From contig JAYRKT010000016.1 in assembly GCA_041905595.1 (NCBI GenBank), positions 23,970 to 87,969 on the forward strand: a stretch of DNA of 64,000 bases. The letters run 5' to 3'. The stretch comes from Aliitabrizicola sp041905595. Its GTDB lineage: Bacteria; Pseudomonadota; Alphaproteobacteria; Rhodobacterales; Rhodobacteraceae. Every line of letters begins with the position of its first letter. Positions within the stretch are counted from its first letter, which is position 1. Position numbers and translations under genes: made by a program. Below the pieces are notes generated by a model. It was not told where the DNA came from, ran no database searches, and saw nothing but the letters and a program-made list of their open reading frames with translations. This document shows, in pieces, positions 51,301 to 59,718 of the stretch.

Positions 51301-52422
51301 TCAGTCTGACAGCAGAACACCCGTTCTGACAATCCTTTCTCCTGCAACATGCGCTAAACTTGCTCCACGCAGGCACGGCCGCCAGAGTTCCTGCCGGAAA
51401 ACCATGCCCGAGGCGGGGGCCAGAACGGGCAGCCGGGTTCGCGTCAGCGGGTCGGTGACATGGGCGATGGTCTGCCCTTCGTCCACCATCGCACCCGGAG
51501 GCGCGGCCCAGGTCACGAGTCCGCCCTGTGGCGCAAAAACCTCCGCTGCCCCCCCAAGCGGCAAGGTCATGGCGTCCGGGTAAGCCGGGACGGCCGCCCA
51601 GCCTGTCACGACTCCTATTCCTGCAAGGAAGGTCATCAGGTTCTCGGCGTCTCTGGCCGCCGTGGTGTCATCGACATCAAACTGTCCGCGATATTCGAGC
51701 GTTGTTGAGAAACAGGGCGACGGGATCGGGAACCGATCGCCGAACCGGTCCTTCAGATGCTTCCAGGGGGCGGTGTTCGCCTCGTCGAAGGCGTTGCCGC
51801 CCGACACCGCCTCGATGAGCGCAAGCTTCGCCCCGGTCGACCGGCAGAGCAGTGAGGTTACATCAGGGCGGGCCGGGCTGGCGTAGAGGTGCAACACCGC
51901 GAAGTGATCGCAATGCAGGTCCAGCACATAGTCGGCATCGCACGACCAGGAGAGGAGGGTCAGCTGCTCCTCGATCATCTCGGTCCGGGCGTGTAAGCGT
52001 TCCGCAGCCAGCGCCTCGCGGAAGGCGGCGCGGATGACATCGCGGTTGGCGTCGGGATCATCGGTCAGATGCGGCTCGATCTTGTCGCCGACCAGCAAAG
52101 CAAGGTCGGGGTAGCCGCGGTTGAAATTGTGCAGCGTCTCGGCCTCCATCCGGCCAAGCGGCCGCTGGAACGCCCACTGCGACAGGCCGAGCGGGTTCGC
52201 GATCGGCACGACCCTCACCTCGCCGCGAATCTGCCCTTCCATCTCTGCCCGGTCGAGCAGCGGCAGAAGATGCTGAAGGACAAGGACGCCCGGCATCTCG
52301 TCGGCATGCAGACCGGCCTGAAGGTACACCACCGGCCCGTTGCCATCGCCATAACGATGGCAGATCAGCCTGCGGCGGGTTCCGGGAGAGGAAGACTCCA
52401 ACTCGTGCGTTTCGGTCTTCAT
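51301..52422 (-). CDS. Succinylglutamate desuccinylase/aspartoacylase-family (M14-like) amidohydrolase
   Basis: The 373-residue enzyme has a zinc-carboxypeptidase-like core with GLHADEMPG (His, Glu ligands near residue 40), NPLGL, FNRGYPD and DLHCDHF (His ligand near 168). A C-terminal beta domain contains LPVLAPASGMVFR. DoeB, the acetyl-diaminobutyrate deacetylase of ectoine breakdown, belongs to this family, so removal of an N-acyl group is the likely reaction. GAGGAG precedes the ATG at 52422; the longer frame overlaps the upstream gene. It lies between a second deacetylase gene and the transporter genes. Confidence 0.88.
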   Translation of the reverse strand: MKTETHELESSSPGTRRRLICHRYGDGNGPVVYLQAGLHADEMPGVLVLQHLLPLLDRAEMEGQIRGEVRVVPIANPLGLSQWAFQRPLGRMEAETLHNFNRGYPDLALLVGDKIEPHLTDDPDANRDVIRAAFREALAAERLHARTEMIEEQLTLLSWSCDADYVLDLHCDHFAVLHLYASPARPDVTSLLCRSTGAKLALIEAVSGGNAFDEANTAPWKHLKDRFGDRFPIPSPCFSTTLEYRGQFDVDDTTAARDAENLMTFLAGIGVVTGWAAVPAYPDAMTLPLGGAAEVFAPQGGLVTWAAPPGAMVDEGQTIAHVTDPLTRTRLPVLAPASGMVFRQELWRPCLRGASLAHVAGERIVRTGVLLSD

Positions 52423-52432
52423 GCCGGTCTCC

Positions 52433-53446
52433 TCACCATGCGGACAGCACCGCTTCCAAGTTGTCGCCCAGCTCCGGGCACAGATAGCCGCCCTCCTGCA
52501 CGACCACTGTCGGCAGGTTGAGTGCGGCAATCGCCTTTCCGATCCGATGGAAACCGGGCGTCGTCACTTTCAACCCGGCGAACGGGTCGCCCTCGAAGGC
52601 GTCAAGGCCAAGGGCCAGAACCAGCGTGTCGGTCCCGTGCCGTGTCAGCGCGTCCAGACCCCGGTCCAGCGCGGCCAGAAATCCTTCGTCTCCGGTGCCA
52701 CGCTCCAGCGCGAGGTTGAGGTTCGCGCCTTCCCCGTCACCCGTGCCCCGCTCCTCCGGATAGCCCCAGAAGAACGGATAGAACCGTTCGGGATGGGCAT
52801 GGAGCGAGATCGTCAGCACGTCGCCCCGATCGTAGAAGACGCCCTGCGTGCCGTTCCCGTGGTGCAGGTCAACGTCAAGGATCGTCACGCGCCGCCCGGC
52901 TGCCACCAGCCGCTCGGCAGCGATGGCGGAGTTGTTGAGGTAGCAAAAGCCGCCCGCGAGATCGGAAAAGCAGTGATGCCCGGGAGGGCGCGACAACGCA
53001 TAGACCGCGCGTTCACCACCCAGCACCAGATCCGCGGCGTGGATCGCCGTCTGTGCGCTGGCATAGGCGGCGGCCCAGGTCTCGGCACCGATCGGGCAGG
53101 AGGTGTCGGTCATATGGAACCCCGCCTGCCCAACGGCGGATTTCGGATAGCCGTCGCTGCGCGCGGCAGGATGGATGTTCGGGATGACCTCGGCGCTGGC
53201 GCCCTCGATCCGCTGCCAGCGCGTGAAGATCGTTTGCAGGAAAGTCAGATAACGGTCCGGATGCACGGCGCGGATTGGGTCGATGCCGCTGTCGGGCGGC
53301 GCCACCACCGGTCCGCCCAACCGCCGCGCCCCAGCCAACAAAGCCTCGACGCGAGCCGGTTTTTCCGGGCAGGGCTGGGCGGCGCCGGAAGACAGGAAGA
53401 ATTTCGGGTCGTGCCGCCGCTGAACCGGATCGAAGACGGTCTTCAT
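52433..53446 (-). CDS. Histone-deacetylase-family acetylpolyamine amidohydrolase-like enzyme
   Basis: The 337-residue enzyme has the class II deacetylase core: SRPPGHHCF (the two catalytic histidines), DVDLHHGNGTQ (Asp and His zinc ligands), LGLDAFEGDP (third ligand Asp) and a late EGGY (transition-state Tyr). Bacterial members such as AphA deacetylate acetylated polyamines or omega-acetamido acids. Its start overlaps the GNAT gene stop, so an acetyltransferase and a deacetylase are co-translated. That suggests temporary N-acetyl protection of an amine during a catabolic pathway (inference). Confidence 0.9.
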   Translation of the reverse strand: MKTVFDPVQRRHDPKFFLSSGAAQPCPEKPARVEALLAGARRLGGPVVAPPDSGIDPIRAVHPDRYLTFLQTIFTRWQRIEGASAEVIPNIHPAARSDGYPKSAVGQAGFHMTDTSCPIGAETWAAAYASAQTAIHAADLVLGGERAVYALSRPPGHHCFSDLAGGFCYLNNSAIAAERLVAAGRRVTILDVDLHHGNGTQGVFYDRGDVLTISLHAHPERFYPFFWGYPEERGTGDGEGANLNLALERGTGDEGFLAALDRGLDALTRHGTDTLVLALGLDAFEGDPFAGLKVTTPGFHRIGKAIAALNLPTVVVQEGGYLCPELGDNLEAVLSAW

Positions 53447-53913
53447 GGCCGCTCCAACGAAGCGAGCGCCTCTCCGTCGAGGATCAGAAAATCGTAGCCG
53501 CGGGGTCTGAAACCGAGCTTGGCGTAGGCGGATTTGGCCGCCGCGTTCTCGGGCCCGACCGACAGGGTCAGATAGCGCGCGCCCCAGCAGGCATCCGCAA
53601 GCGACCGTGCCCGCGCCAGAAGCTGCCGCCCGATGCCTTGACCACGCAGGCGCTCGTCGACGAACAGGTCCTGCACATAGACACCAGGCTCTCCCCGCAG
53701 GGTCGAGAAATCGGGATAAAACAGGACTAGACCGACCGCGTCGCCGTCCTTTTCGGCCAGTACGGCGCGGAACAGGGTCTTCTCGCCAAAGCCGTGCTTC
53801 AGAAGCGCGCTTGCAGGGCCCACCTCGGGGCCGCCATCATGATCGGAAAGCGCCTGCAGCAGATCACGGATCACAGGCACATCTGCGGCAACAGCGGAAC
53901 GATAGGAAATCAT
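53443..53913 (-). CDS. GNAT family N-acetyltransferase
   Basis: The 156-residue protein has GNAT motif A, YVQDLFVDERLRGQGIGRQL (near residue 87), and the following SVGPENAAAKSAYAKLGF. This layout is close to diamine- and lysine-type acetyltransferases (the SSAT-like SDHDGG region near 23 also fits). The ATG at 53913 overlaps the BKACE stop. In this operon it could acetylate the terminal amine of a diamino acid before transamination; specificity is not known. Confidence 0.88.
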   Translation of the reverse strand: MISYRSAVAADVPVIRDLLQALSDHDGGPEVGPASALLKHGFGEKTLFRAVLAEKDGDAVGLVLFYPDFSTLRGEPGVYVQDLFVDERLRGQGIGRQLLARARSLADACWGARYLTLSVGPENAAAKSAYAKLGFRPRGYDFLILDGEALASLERP

Positions 53914-54821
53914 CTGCCTTTCAGCCCCAACATGGCCCGCACCTCGGAGGGCGTCGCGACCTCGCGCCCCAATCCTTCGACGATCCCGCGGATCAGTTTC
54001 ACCTGCTCGGCATTCGACTCCGCGAGCCGGCCCTTGGCGAGATAGAGGTTGTCCTCCAGCCCGACCCGCACATGCCCGCCCATCGCGGCCGCCATCGTTG
54101 CCATCGGGATCTGTGCCCGACCTGCTGCAAGCACCGAGAACTGGTAATCCGACCCGAACAGACGGTCGGCGGTGCGCTTCAGGTGGGTCAGCGTGTCCGG
54201 CTCGGGCGCCATGCCGCCCAGCACGCCAAAGACGAACTGGATAAAGTACGGGGCTTTTACCGCGCCCCGGTCGACGAAATGCTTCAGCATGGTCAGGTGA
54301 CCGATGTCGTAGCATTCGAACTCGAACCGCGCGCCGCGGTCGTCGCCCATCTCGCGCAGGACATGGGCGATGTCGCGCGGGGTGTTCTTGAAGACGAGGT
54401 CGTCCGTCCCTTCGAGGAACGGCTTTTCCCAGTCGAACTTCCACTGCCGTGGCTTTTCGGCCATCGGGTAGAGCGCGAAGTTCATCGACCCCATGTTGAG
54501 GCTGCACATCTCGGGCGCGAACTGCTTTGGCGCGGCAAGGCGCTGCTCCAGCGTCATGATCGCCGATCCGCCCGTGGTCATGTTCACGACCGCATTGGTT
54601 CCACCAAGGATCGCCGGTAGAAAGGCCCCCCAATGCGCCGGATCGGCCGAGGGGTGGCCGTTCGCCGGATCGCGCGCGTGAAGGTGCAGGATGCCGGCGC
54701 CGGCCTCGGCGGCGCCGATGGCCTGGCTGGCAATTTCCTCCGCCGTCACCGGCAGATGGGGCGACATCGAGGGCGTGTGGATCGACCCCGTGATGGCGCA
54801 GGTGATGATGATCTTCGACAT
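53910..54821 (-). CDS. BKACE (DUF849) beta-keto acid cleavage enzyme
   Basis: The 303-residue TIM-barrel enzyme begins KIIITCAITGSIHTPSMSP and has the zinc ligands HLHARDP (His46, His48). NMTTGGS, FECYDIGHL and the C-terminal GGHVRVGLEDN (Glu ligand) follow. BKACE enzymes condense a beta-keto acid with acetyl-CoA to give acetoacetate and a shortened acyl-CoA; known members act on 3-keto-5-aminohexanoate and dehydrocarnitine. The ATG at 54821 overlaps the aminotransferase stop (TGATG), so the beta-keto acid is likely made by that aminotransferase. Confidence 0.93.
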   Translation of the reverse strand: MSKIIITCAITGSIHTPSMSPHLPVTAEEIASQAIGAAEAGAGILHLHARDPANGHPSADPAHWGAFLPAILGGTNAVVNMTTGGSAIMTLEQRLAAPKQFAPEMCSLNMGSMNFALYPMAEKPRQWKFDWEKPFLEGTDDLVFKNTPRDIAHVLREMGDDRGARFEFECYDIGHLTMLKHFVDRGAVKAPYFIQFVFGVLGGMAPEPDTLTHLKRTADRLFGSDYQFSVLAAGRAQIPMATMAAAMGGHVRVGLEDNLYLAKGRLAESNAEQVKLIRGIVEGLGREVATPSEVRAMLGLKGR

Positions 54822-56179
54822 CAATTGCCCGACACCGGCAGGTTGCATTCGGCGGCGAAGGCGTCGAGCGCGTCGACCAGCCGTTCCATGATCTCGCCCA
54901 CCTGCGCCTCGGTGGTGATCATCGGGGGTGCGACGATCACATGGTCGCCGGCATAGCCCCCGCGTGTGCGGCGCGGATAGACAATGAGACCGCGCTGGTA
55001 TGCCTGCTCGGTCAGCCTGTCGTAGGCGCGCAGCGCAGGCGGCAGCACCTCTTTCGTCTCGCGGTCCTTGACCAGTTCAAACGCCAGCAGGAGCCCCTTG
55101 CCGCGTACGTCGCCGATAAAGGGATAGCGGTCCATCAGGGCGGTCAGTTGCGACTTGATCATCCCGCCGACATGGACGGCATTCGCCATCATGTCCTGCC
55201 GCTCGATCTCCTCGATGACGGCAAGGCCCGCGGCGCAGGCCAGCGGGTTGCCGGCATAGGTGAAGCCATGCAAGAAGCCGCCCGCCTTGAGCAGGCGGTC
55301 CACCAGATCGCCCCGCGCGACGATCGCACCAAGGGGCATGTAGCCGGCCCCAAAGCCCTTGGACACAGCGAGGATATCCGGCGCGCCCTTCCAGTTCTGC
55401 CCGCCGAAGAGCTTGCCCGTCCGCCCGCCGCCCGACATCACCTCGTCATGGATCAGGAGCACCCCATGGCGATCGCACACCTCGCGGATCGCCTCCATGT
55501 AGCGGGCGGGCGGCACGAGCGCGCCGGTCGAGGCGCCGCCAACCGGCTCGACGATGAAAGCCAGCACGCTGTCCGGCCCTTCCGCGCGGATCTTGGCGTC
55601 AAGCATGTGGGCATAGTGTTCACCGGTTGCCGGGTCCTCGGGGTCCAGCCCGTCAAGCCAGGCGGTCGGCGCGGGGACCTTGGGCATCTCGACCATCATC
55701 GGCTTGAACGGGTCGGTCAGGTGGTCGTAGCCGCTGACTGTCAGCGCCCCGAGCGTGCAGCCGTGATAGGACGGGAATCGCGAAATGATCTTCCACCGGC
55801 TGCCCTGCCCAATAGCGACGGCGTACTGGCGGGCCAGCTTCATCGCCGACTCGACCGCCTCGGACCCACCCGAGACGAAGAAGACCCGGTCCATCCCCGG
55901 CCAGGCATAGTCGACCATCTTCGCCGCCAGCCTTTCCGAAGGCTCGGTAACGAAGTGCAACCGATAGCCGAAGGTCGACTTGTCCATCTGCTTGCGCATC
56001 GCGTCCAGCACATGCGGGTTGGAATGGCCGATGTTGCAGACCATCGCGCCCGAAGAGCCGTCGATGAAGCGGTTGCCCTCGGTATCCCACATGTAGATGC
56101 CTTCGGCGCGGTCCAGCACCGGGCGGGGATGTTCGGTCTGGTAGAACAGATGCGACTGGGCGTTCCTGAGCTGGTTCAT
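54821..56179 (-). CDS. Class III (omega/beta-amino acid-type) aminotransferase
   Basis: The 452-residue PLP enzyme has FVSGGSEAVESAMKLARQYA (cofactor phosphate site), SYHGCTLGAL, LIHDEVMSGGGRTG (Asp for the pyridine nitrogen) and the Schiff-base Lys in AVSKGFGAGYMPLGA, then FTYAGNP. It would convert an amino acid or amine with a remote or beta amino group to the keto compound. The ATG at 56179 has GGAGAG upstream and is first in the operon, 57 bases from a palindromic site and divergent from a LysR gene. Confidence 0.94.
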   Translation of the reverse strand: MNQLRNAQSHLFYQTEHPRPVLDRAEGIYMWDTEGNRFIDGSSGAMVCNIGHSNPHVLDAMRKQMDKSTFGYRLHFVTEPSERLAAKMVDYAWPGMDRVFFVSGGSEAVESAMKLARQYAVAIGQGSRWKIISRFPSYHGCTLGALTVSGYDHLTDPFKPMMVEMPKVPAPTAWLDGLDPEDPATGEHYAHMLDAKIRAEGPDSVLAFIVEPVGGASTGALVPPARYMEAIREVCDRHGVLLIHDEVMSGGGRTGKLFGGQNWKGAPDILAVSKGFGAGYMPLGAIVARGDLVDRLLKAGGFLHGFTYAGNPLACAAGLAVIEEIERQDMMANAVHVGGMIKSQLTALMDRYPFIGDVRGKGLLLAFELVKDRETKEVLPPALRAYDRLTEQAYQRGLIVYPRRTRGGYAGDHVIVAPPMITTEAQVGEIMERLVDALDAFAAECNLPVSGN

Positions 56180-56236
56180 GCGACTCTCCGTTTTCGCGCG
56201 AAAGACTGGACGGGGTCGCGCCCATAGATCAAATAG

Positions 56237-56256
56237 ATAATTGGAATGTGAATTAT
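56237..56256. promoter_or_regulatory. LysR-type binding site between the aminotransferase and LysR genes
   Basis: ATAATT-N8-AATTAT is a perfect inverted repeat in a short AT-rich patch of an otherwise GC-rich sequence. It satisfies the T-N11-A rule of LysR-type sites and lies in the 96-base gap between the divergent starts, 19 bases before the LysR ATG. Confidence 0.7.
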
Positions 56257-56275
56257 TGACAGGAACAATGCCCCA

Positions 56276-57253
56276 ATGGCCCGACTTTCGCCGGCCGAGC
56301 GCATGGCGCGTGATCTGGACTGGAACCTGTTGCGCGTTTTTCTCGCGCTGGCCGAGGCAGGGTCCGTCACCGCCGCAGCCACGGTCCTGAGCCTGAAGCA
56401 GCCTTCGGTTTCCTCTGCCTTGAAGCGGCTGGAAGGGCGAATGGGGGTCCAGCTTATCGAGCGACGCCCCGGCCATTTTCAGCTGACACCGGCAGGGGAG
56501 CGGTTGCGGATCGAGGCCGAAGAGGTTCGCGCGGCAATCCTGCGGCTGACCGATGCCGTGGCAGAGGTTGAAGGGCAGGCCTCGGGCCCCGTGACCATCG
56601 CGATGGCCAGTCACGTCATCAGCCCCCATTACGACCGGGTCGTCAGCGATTTCCACCGGGCCCATCCAGCTGCGACCTTCAATATCGAGGTCATGGCCAG
56701 CCGCGACGCGCTCGCGTCGGTCCAGGCCCGCCGGTCAAGTTTTGCCGTTTGCCTTGTCAGCAGCAGACCGCCGGGTGTGGAGACCGAAATCCTGTATCGC
56801 GAGCATTTCGGCCTGTTCTGCGGCCCGACGCACCCGCTGTTCGGCAAACGCGGGCTGCGGCTTGCCGACCTGGAAGGCCTGCCGAGCGTCTCGTTCCAGA
56901 CCGATCGTGTAGGCGACGCCTTGCAGCCGGTCACCGAAATGCGCCGCGCCGCCAATCTCGAGGAGCGGATCGTCGGCACTTCGGTCCACCTTGAGGAAGT
57001 CCGCTGGATGATCTGGATCGGCATGGGGATTGGCCCGTTGCCGGTCCATGTTGCCGAGCAAGGCGTGAGAAATGGCGAACTTTGGCCATTGCCGCCCTAC
57101 GATGGCCTCGCCGCGATCGATGTGCATCTGGCCTGGAACCCGAGAAAACGCCAGAACAGCGCCGAGGCTACGCTTCTGGGGCAGTTGCGGGCGGCAATTG
57201 CCTCAATCCCATTGGCAGAGCGCATCTACGGCGCTTCCCTTCTGATGTCGTGA
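56276..57253 (+). CDS. LysR-family regulator of the adjacent catabolic operon
   Basis: The 325-residue protein has a LysR helix-turn-helix (LLRVFLALAEAGSVTAAATV, then ALKRLEGRMGVQLIERRPG) and an effector domain from about residue 100. It begins with a basic extension MARLSPAERMARD. Divergent placement from the 12-gene operon, with an inverted repeat between, makes it the likely activator. The inducer could be the imported substrate or a pathway intermediate. Confidence 0.93.
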   Translation: MARLSPAERMARDLDWNLLRVFLALAEAGSVTAAATVLSLKQPSVSSALKRLEGRMGVQLIERRPGHFQLTPAGERLRIEAEEVRAAILRLTDAVAEVEGQASGPVTIAMASHVISPHYDRVVSDFHRAHPAATFNIEVMASRDALASVQARRSSFAVCLVSSRPPGVETEILYREHFGLFCGPTHPLFGKRGLRLADLEGLPSVSFQTDRVGDALQPVTEMRRAANLEERIVGTSVHLEEVRWMIWIGMGIGPLPVHVAEQGVRNGELWPLPPYDGLAAIDVHLAWNPRKRQNSAEATLLGQLRAAIASIPLAERIYGASLLMS

Positions 57254-57310
57254 CGCAACGAAACGACGCATTACCCCCAGGATTGGCAGGTTTCGTTTAT
57301 TGATTTTTCA

Positions 57311-57346
57311 TGCTGCATGGCAGCAATGCAGATGCAGCATTGGCAG
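57311..57346. repeat. Interleaved inverted repeats upstream of an orphan GNAT gene
   Basis: Three mutually exclusive pairings overlap here: TGCTGCAT (57311-57318) with ATGCAGCA (57332-57339), TGCTGC with GCAGCA (57311-57325), and CAATGC with GCATTG (57324-57342). The octamer ATTGGCAG at 57339-57346 also occurs at 57282-57289. The element lies between a LysR stop and a GNAT start and could be an attenuator or a protein-binding site. Confidence 0.5.
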
Positions 57347-57374
57347 ATTCGACCCCCGGACCCATCTTCGGCGG

Positions 57375-57962
57375 ATGTCTTCCTGGTACGCGACAATGGT
57401 GAAGTTTGATATTTTACCCGGACAGGGGTCCGGCTGGTCTGATCGCCTGGTCGCGGTGCGACAATGGTTTCGCCGCAAGCCGGGACCCGTGTTCCGGCTG
57501 TCCGAAAACGACGGCACCCGGCTTTTCCTGCACTACGCGACCCTGCCTGTCGCCGACCGGCACCAACGTTTTCACGGCAGAAGCCCCTATGGCCCTATCC
57601 TGGAGCGCTGCCAGAACATCGACTTCAACGAAGCGATCATCCTGGGTCAGAAGGTCGGGCGCCGCTTGATCGGTGTAGTCGAACTCCTGCCGTCGATGGC
57701 GGATGACGAGCCTGGCTACGAACTGGCGGTATCGGTTCTGCCCGAATGGCAGCATCAGGGGGTCGCGCTTGCACTGGTTCAGGCCGCGCTCGACCAAGCC
57801 GCGCAGGTCGATCCGCTTCGCCCGGTGGTCCTTTTCACCGAAACGGACAATCACGGAATGCTGCGCATCTGCCGAAAGCTGAACGGCAAAGGCGAACTCG
57901 TGGGTGGAGAGTACCGTTTCCTGTTCCGCCCCGGCTTTGGGCGTGCGGGCTCGGTCGCCTGA
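57375..57962 (+). CDS. GNAT family acetyltransferase
   Basis: This 195-residue protein has a GNAT-type fold, with ELAVSVLPEWQHQGVALALV near residues 115-135 as the acetyl-CoA-binding motif (QHQGVA in place of RxxGxG). DPLRPVVLFTETDNHGMLRI follows, and the N-terminal half (FRRKPGPVFRLSENDGTRLF) is rich in aromatic residues. It shows no match to a specific GNAT subfamily. Starts at 57375 (GGCGG nearby) or 57396 (MVKFDILPG) are both possible. It is a single gene converging on the acyl-CoA synthetase gene with a 15-base gap. Confidence 0.75.
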   Translation: MSSWYATMVKFDILPGQGSGWSDRLVAVRQWFRRKPGPVFRLSENDGTRLFLHYATLPVADRHQRFHGRSPYGPILERCQNIDFNEAIILGQKVGRRLIGVVELLPSMADDEPGYELAVSVLPEWQHQGVALALVQAALDQAAQVDPLRPVVLFTETDNHGMLRICRKLNGKGELVGGEYRFLFRPGFGRAGSVA

Positions 57963-57977
57963 GCCCGCACGGATCGT

Positions 57978-59618
57978 TCATCCTTGCAGGTCCATGCCGC
58001 GCGCGCGGTCGCGCAGCATGAATTTCTGGATCTTGCCGGTCGATGTCTTGGGCAGTTCACAGAAGACGATGGTTTTCGGCGCCTTGAAATGCGCCATGTG
58101 CTGGCGGCAAAAAGCGATGATCTCGGACTCGGTTGCGGTGGCCCCCGCACGCAGCCGCACGAAGGCACAGGGCGTCTCGCCCCACCGCTCATGCGGACGC
58201 GCGACGACTGCCGCCTCCATCACGTCGGGATGCTTGTAGAGCACATCCTCGACCTCGATCGACGAGATGTTCTCGCCGCCGGAGATGATGATGTCCTTAG
58301 AACGGTCCTTGAGCTCGATATAGCCGTCAGGATGCATGACGCCGAGATCGCCTGAGGCGAACCAGCCGCCGGCAAACGCCTCTTCCGTCGCGGTCGGGTT
58401 CTTCAGATAGCCCTTCATCACGTTATTGCCGCGCATGAAGATCTCGCCCATCGTCTCCCCGTCAGCGGGCAGCGGCTCCCGTGTCTGCGGATCGGCCACC
58501 ATCAGGCCCTCGCAGGACAGGTTGCGAACGCCTTGCCGGGCCTTGAGACGGGCGCGCTCTGCCAGGGGCAGCGCATCCCATTCACTGTGCCAGGAACACA
58601 TCACCGCCGGTCCGTAGGTCTCTGTCAGCCCATAGCCATGGGTCACGTCGAAACCGAGTGCTTCCATTTTCTCGATGATGATGGCGGGCGGCGGGGCGCC
58701 ACCGGTTAGAACCTTGATCCCGGCCTGCAGCCCGGCCTTCATTTCGTCCGGCGCATGGACGAGCAGCGCCAGCACGACGCTCGCCCCGCAGAAATGGGTG
58801 ACCTTTTCGGTCCGCATCAGGCGCAGCATCGCCTCGTCGCGTACCGCGCGCAGGCAGACGACCGTGCCTGCCGCAGCGGCGATCGTCCAGGGAAAACACC
58901 AGCCGTTGCAGTGGAACATGGGCAGCGTCCACAGATAGACCGGCTGCTGGCCCATCTCCCAGGCGGCGATGTTCGACAGCGCATTCAGATAGGCCCCGCG
59001 ATAGTGATAGACCACGCCCTTCGGATTGCCCGTGGTGCCCGAGGTATAGTTCAGGCTGATCGCATCCCATTCGCTTTCGGGCGGGGTCCATTGGAATGCG
59101 GGGTCGCCCTCGGCCAGAAGCTCGTCATAGGTGACCCGACCAATGCGCCGCCCTCCGTCGAAACTCGGATCGAGGATGTCGACCACCAGGATATCCCGGC
59201 GGCCGGTCATGTGGACGGCGCGATCCGCAACCTCCGAAAACTCCGGATCGACAAGGAAGACCTTCGCCTCGGCGTGGTTTAGGATGAAGGCAATCGCCTC
59301 GGCATCAAGGCGGGTGTTGATCGTATTCAGCACCGCTTTCGACATCGGCACAGCGAAATGCGCTTCGTAGATCTCGGGAATGTTGGCGGCGATGATGGAA
59401 ACCGTATCTCCGGCGCCGATGCCACGCCGGGTCAATGCGCTGGCGATCCGCCGGCACCGGTCATAGGTTTCAGCCCAGGATCGGCGGAGGTCATTATAAA
59501 CGACGGCGGTCCGGTTAGGATAAACGCCGGCCGTTCGCGCCATGAAACTGACCGGGGTAAGCGGCGCATAGTTGGCCGCATTCTGGTCCAGCGCATAATC
59601 GTAGATACTGGTCTTCAT
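57978..59618 (-). CDS. AMP-dependent acyl-CoA synthetase
   Basis: The 546-residue ligase has the AMP-binding P-loop LNYTSGTTGNPKGV (near residue 185), GYGLTETYGP (near 325), GWFASGDLGVMHPDGYIELK (near 420) and DRSKDIIISGGENISS. The C-terminal catalytic lysine lies in LPKTSTGKIQKF. It activates a medium- or long-chain, aromatic or branched acid; the exact substrate cannot be assigned. The ATG at 59618 has AGGAG ten bases upstream. It lies downstream of phaC on the same strand with a 100-base gap. Confidence 0.92.
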   Translation of the reverse strand: MKTSIYDYALDQNAANYAPLTPVSFMARTAGVYPNRTAVVYNDLRRSWAETYDRCRRIASALTRRGIGAGDTVSIIAANIPEIYEAHFAVPMSKAVLNTINTRLDAEAIAFILNHAEAKVFLVDPEFSEVADRAVHMTGRRDILVVDILDPSFDGGRRIGRVTYDELLAEGDPAFQWTPPESEWDAISLNYTSGTTGNPKGVVYHYRGAYLNALSNIAAWEMGQQPVYLWTLPMFHCNGWCFPWTIAAAAGTVVCLRAVRDEAMLRLMRTEKVTHFCGASVVLALLVHAPDEMKAGLQAGIKVLTGGAPPPAIIIEKMEALGFDVTHGYGLTETYGPAVMCSWHSEWDALPLAERARLKARQGVRNLSCEGLMVADPQTREPLPADGETMGEIFMRGNNVMKGYLKNPTATEEAFAGGWFASGDLGVMHPDGYIELKDRSKDIIISGGENISSIEVEDVLYKHPDVMEAAVVARPHERWGETPCAFVRLRAGATATESEIIAFCRQHMAHFKAPKTIVFCELPKTSTGKIQKFMLRDRARGMDLQG

Positions 59619-59718
59619 CTCAGGACTCCTGCTGTCTTCCGGCGCCTTCGCATCGCGAAGGCGCAAGCCGGGCCGCGGAGCCAGTCGCAGGGGTTCCTGC
59701 TGCACCACCATCCGGGGC

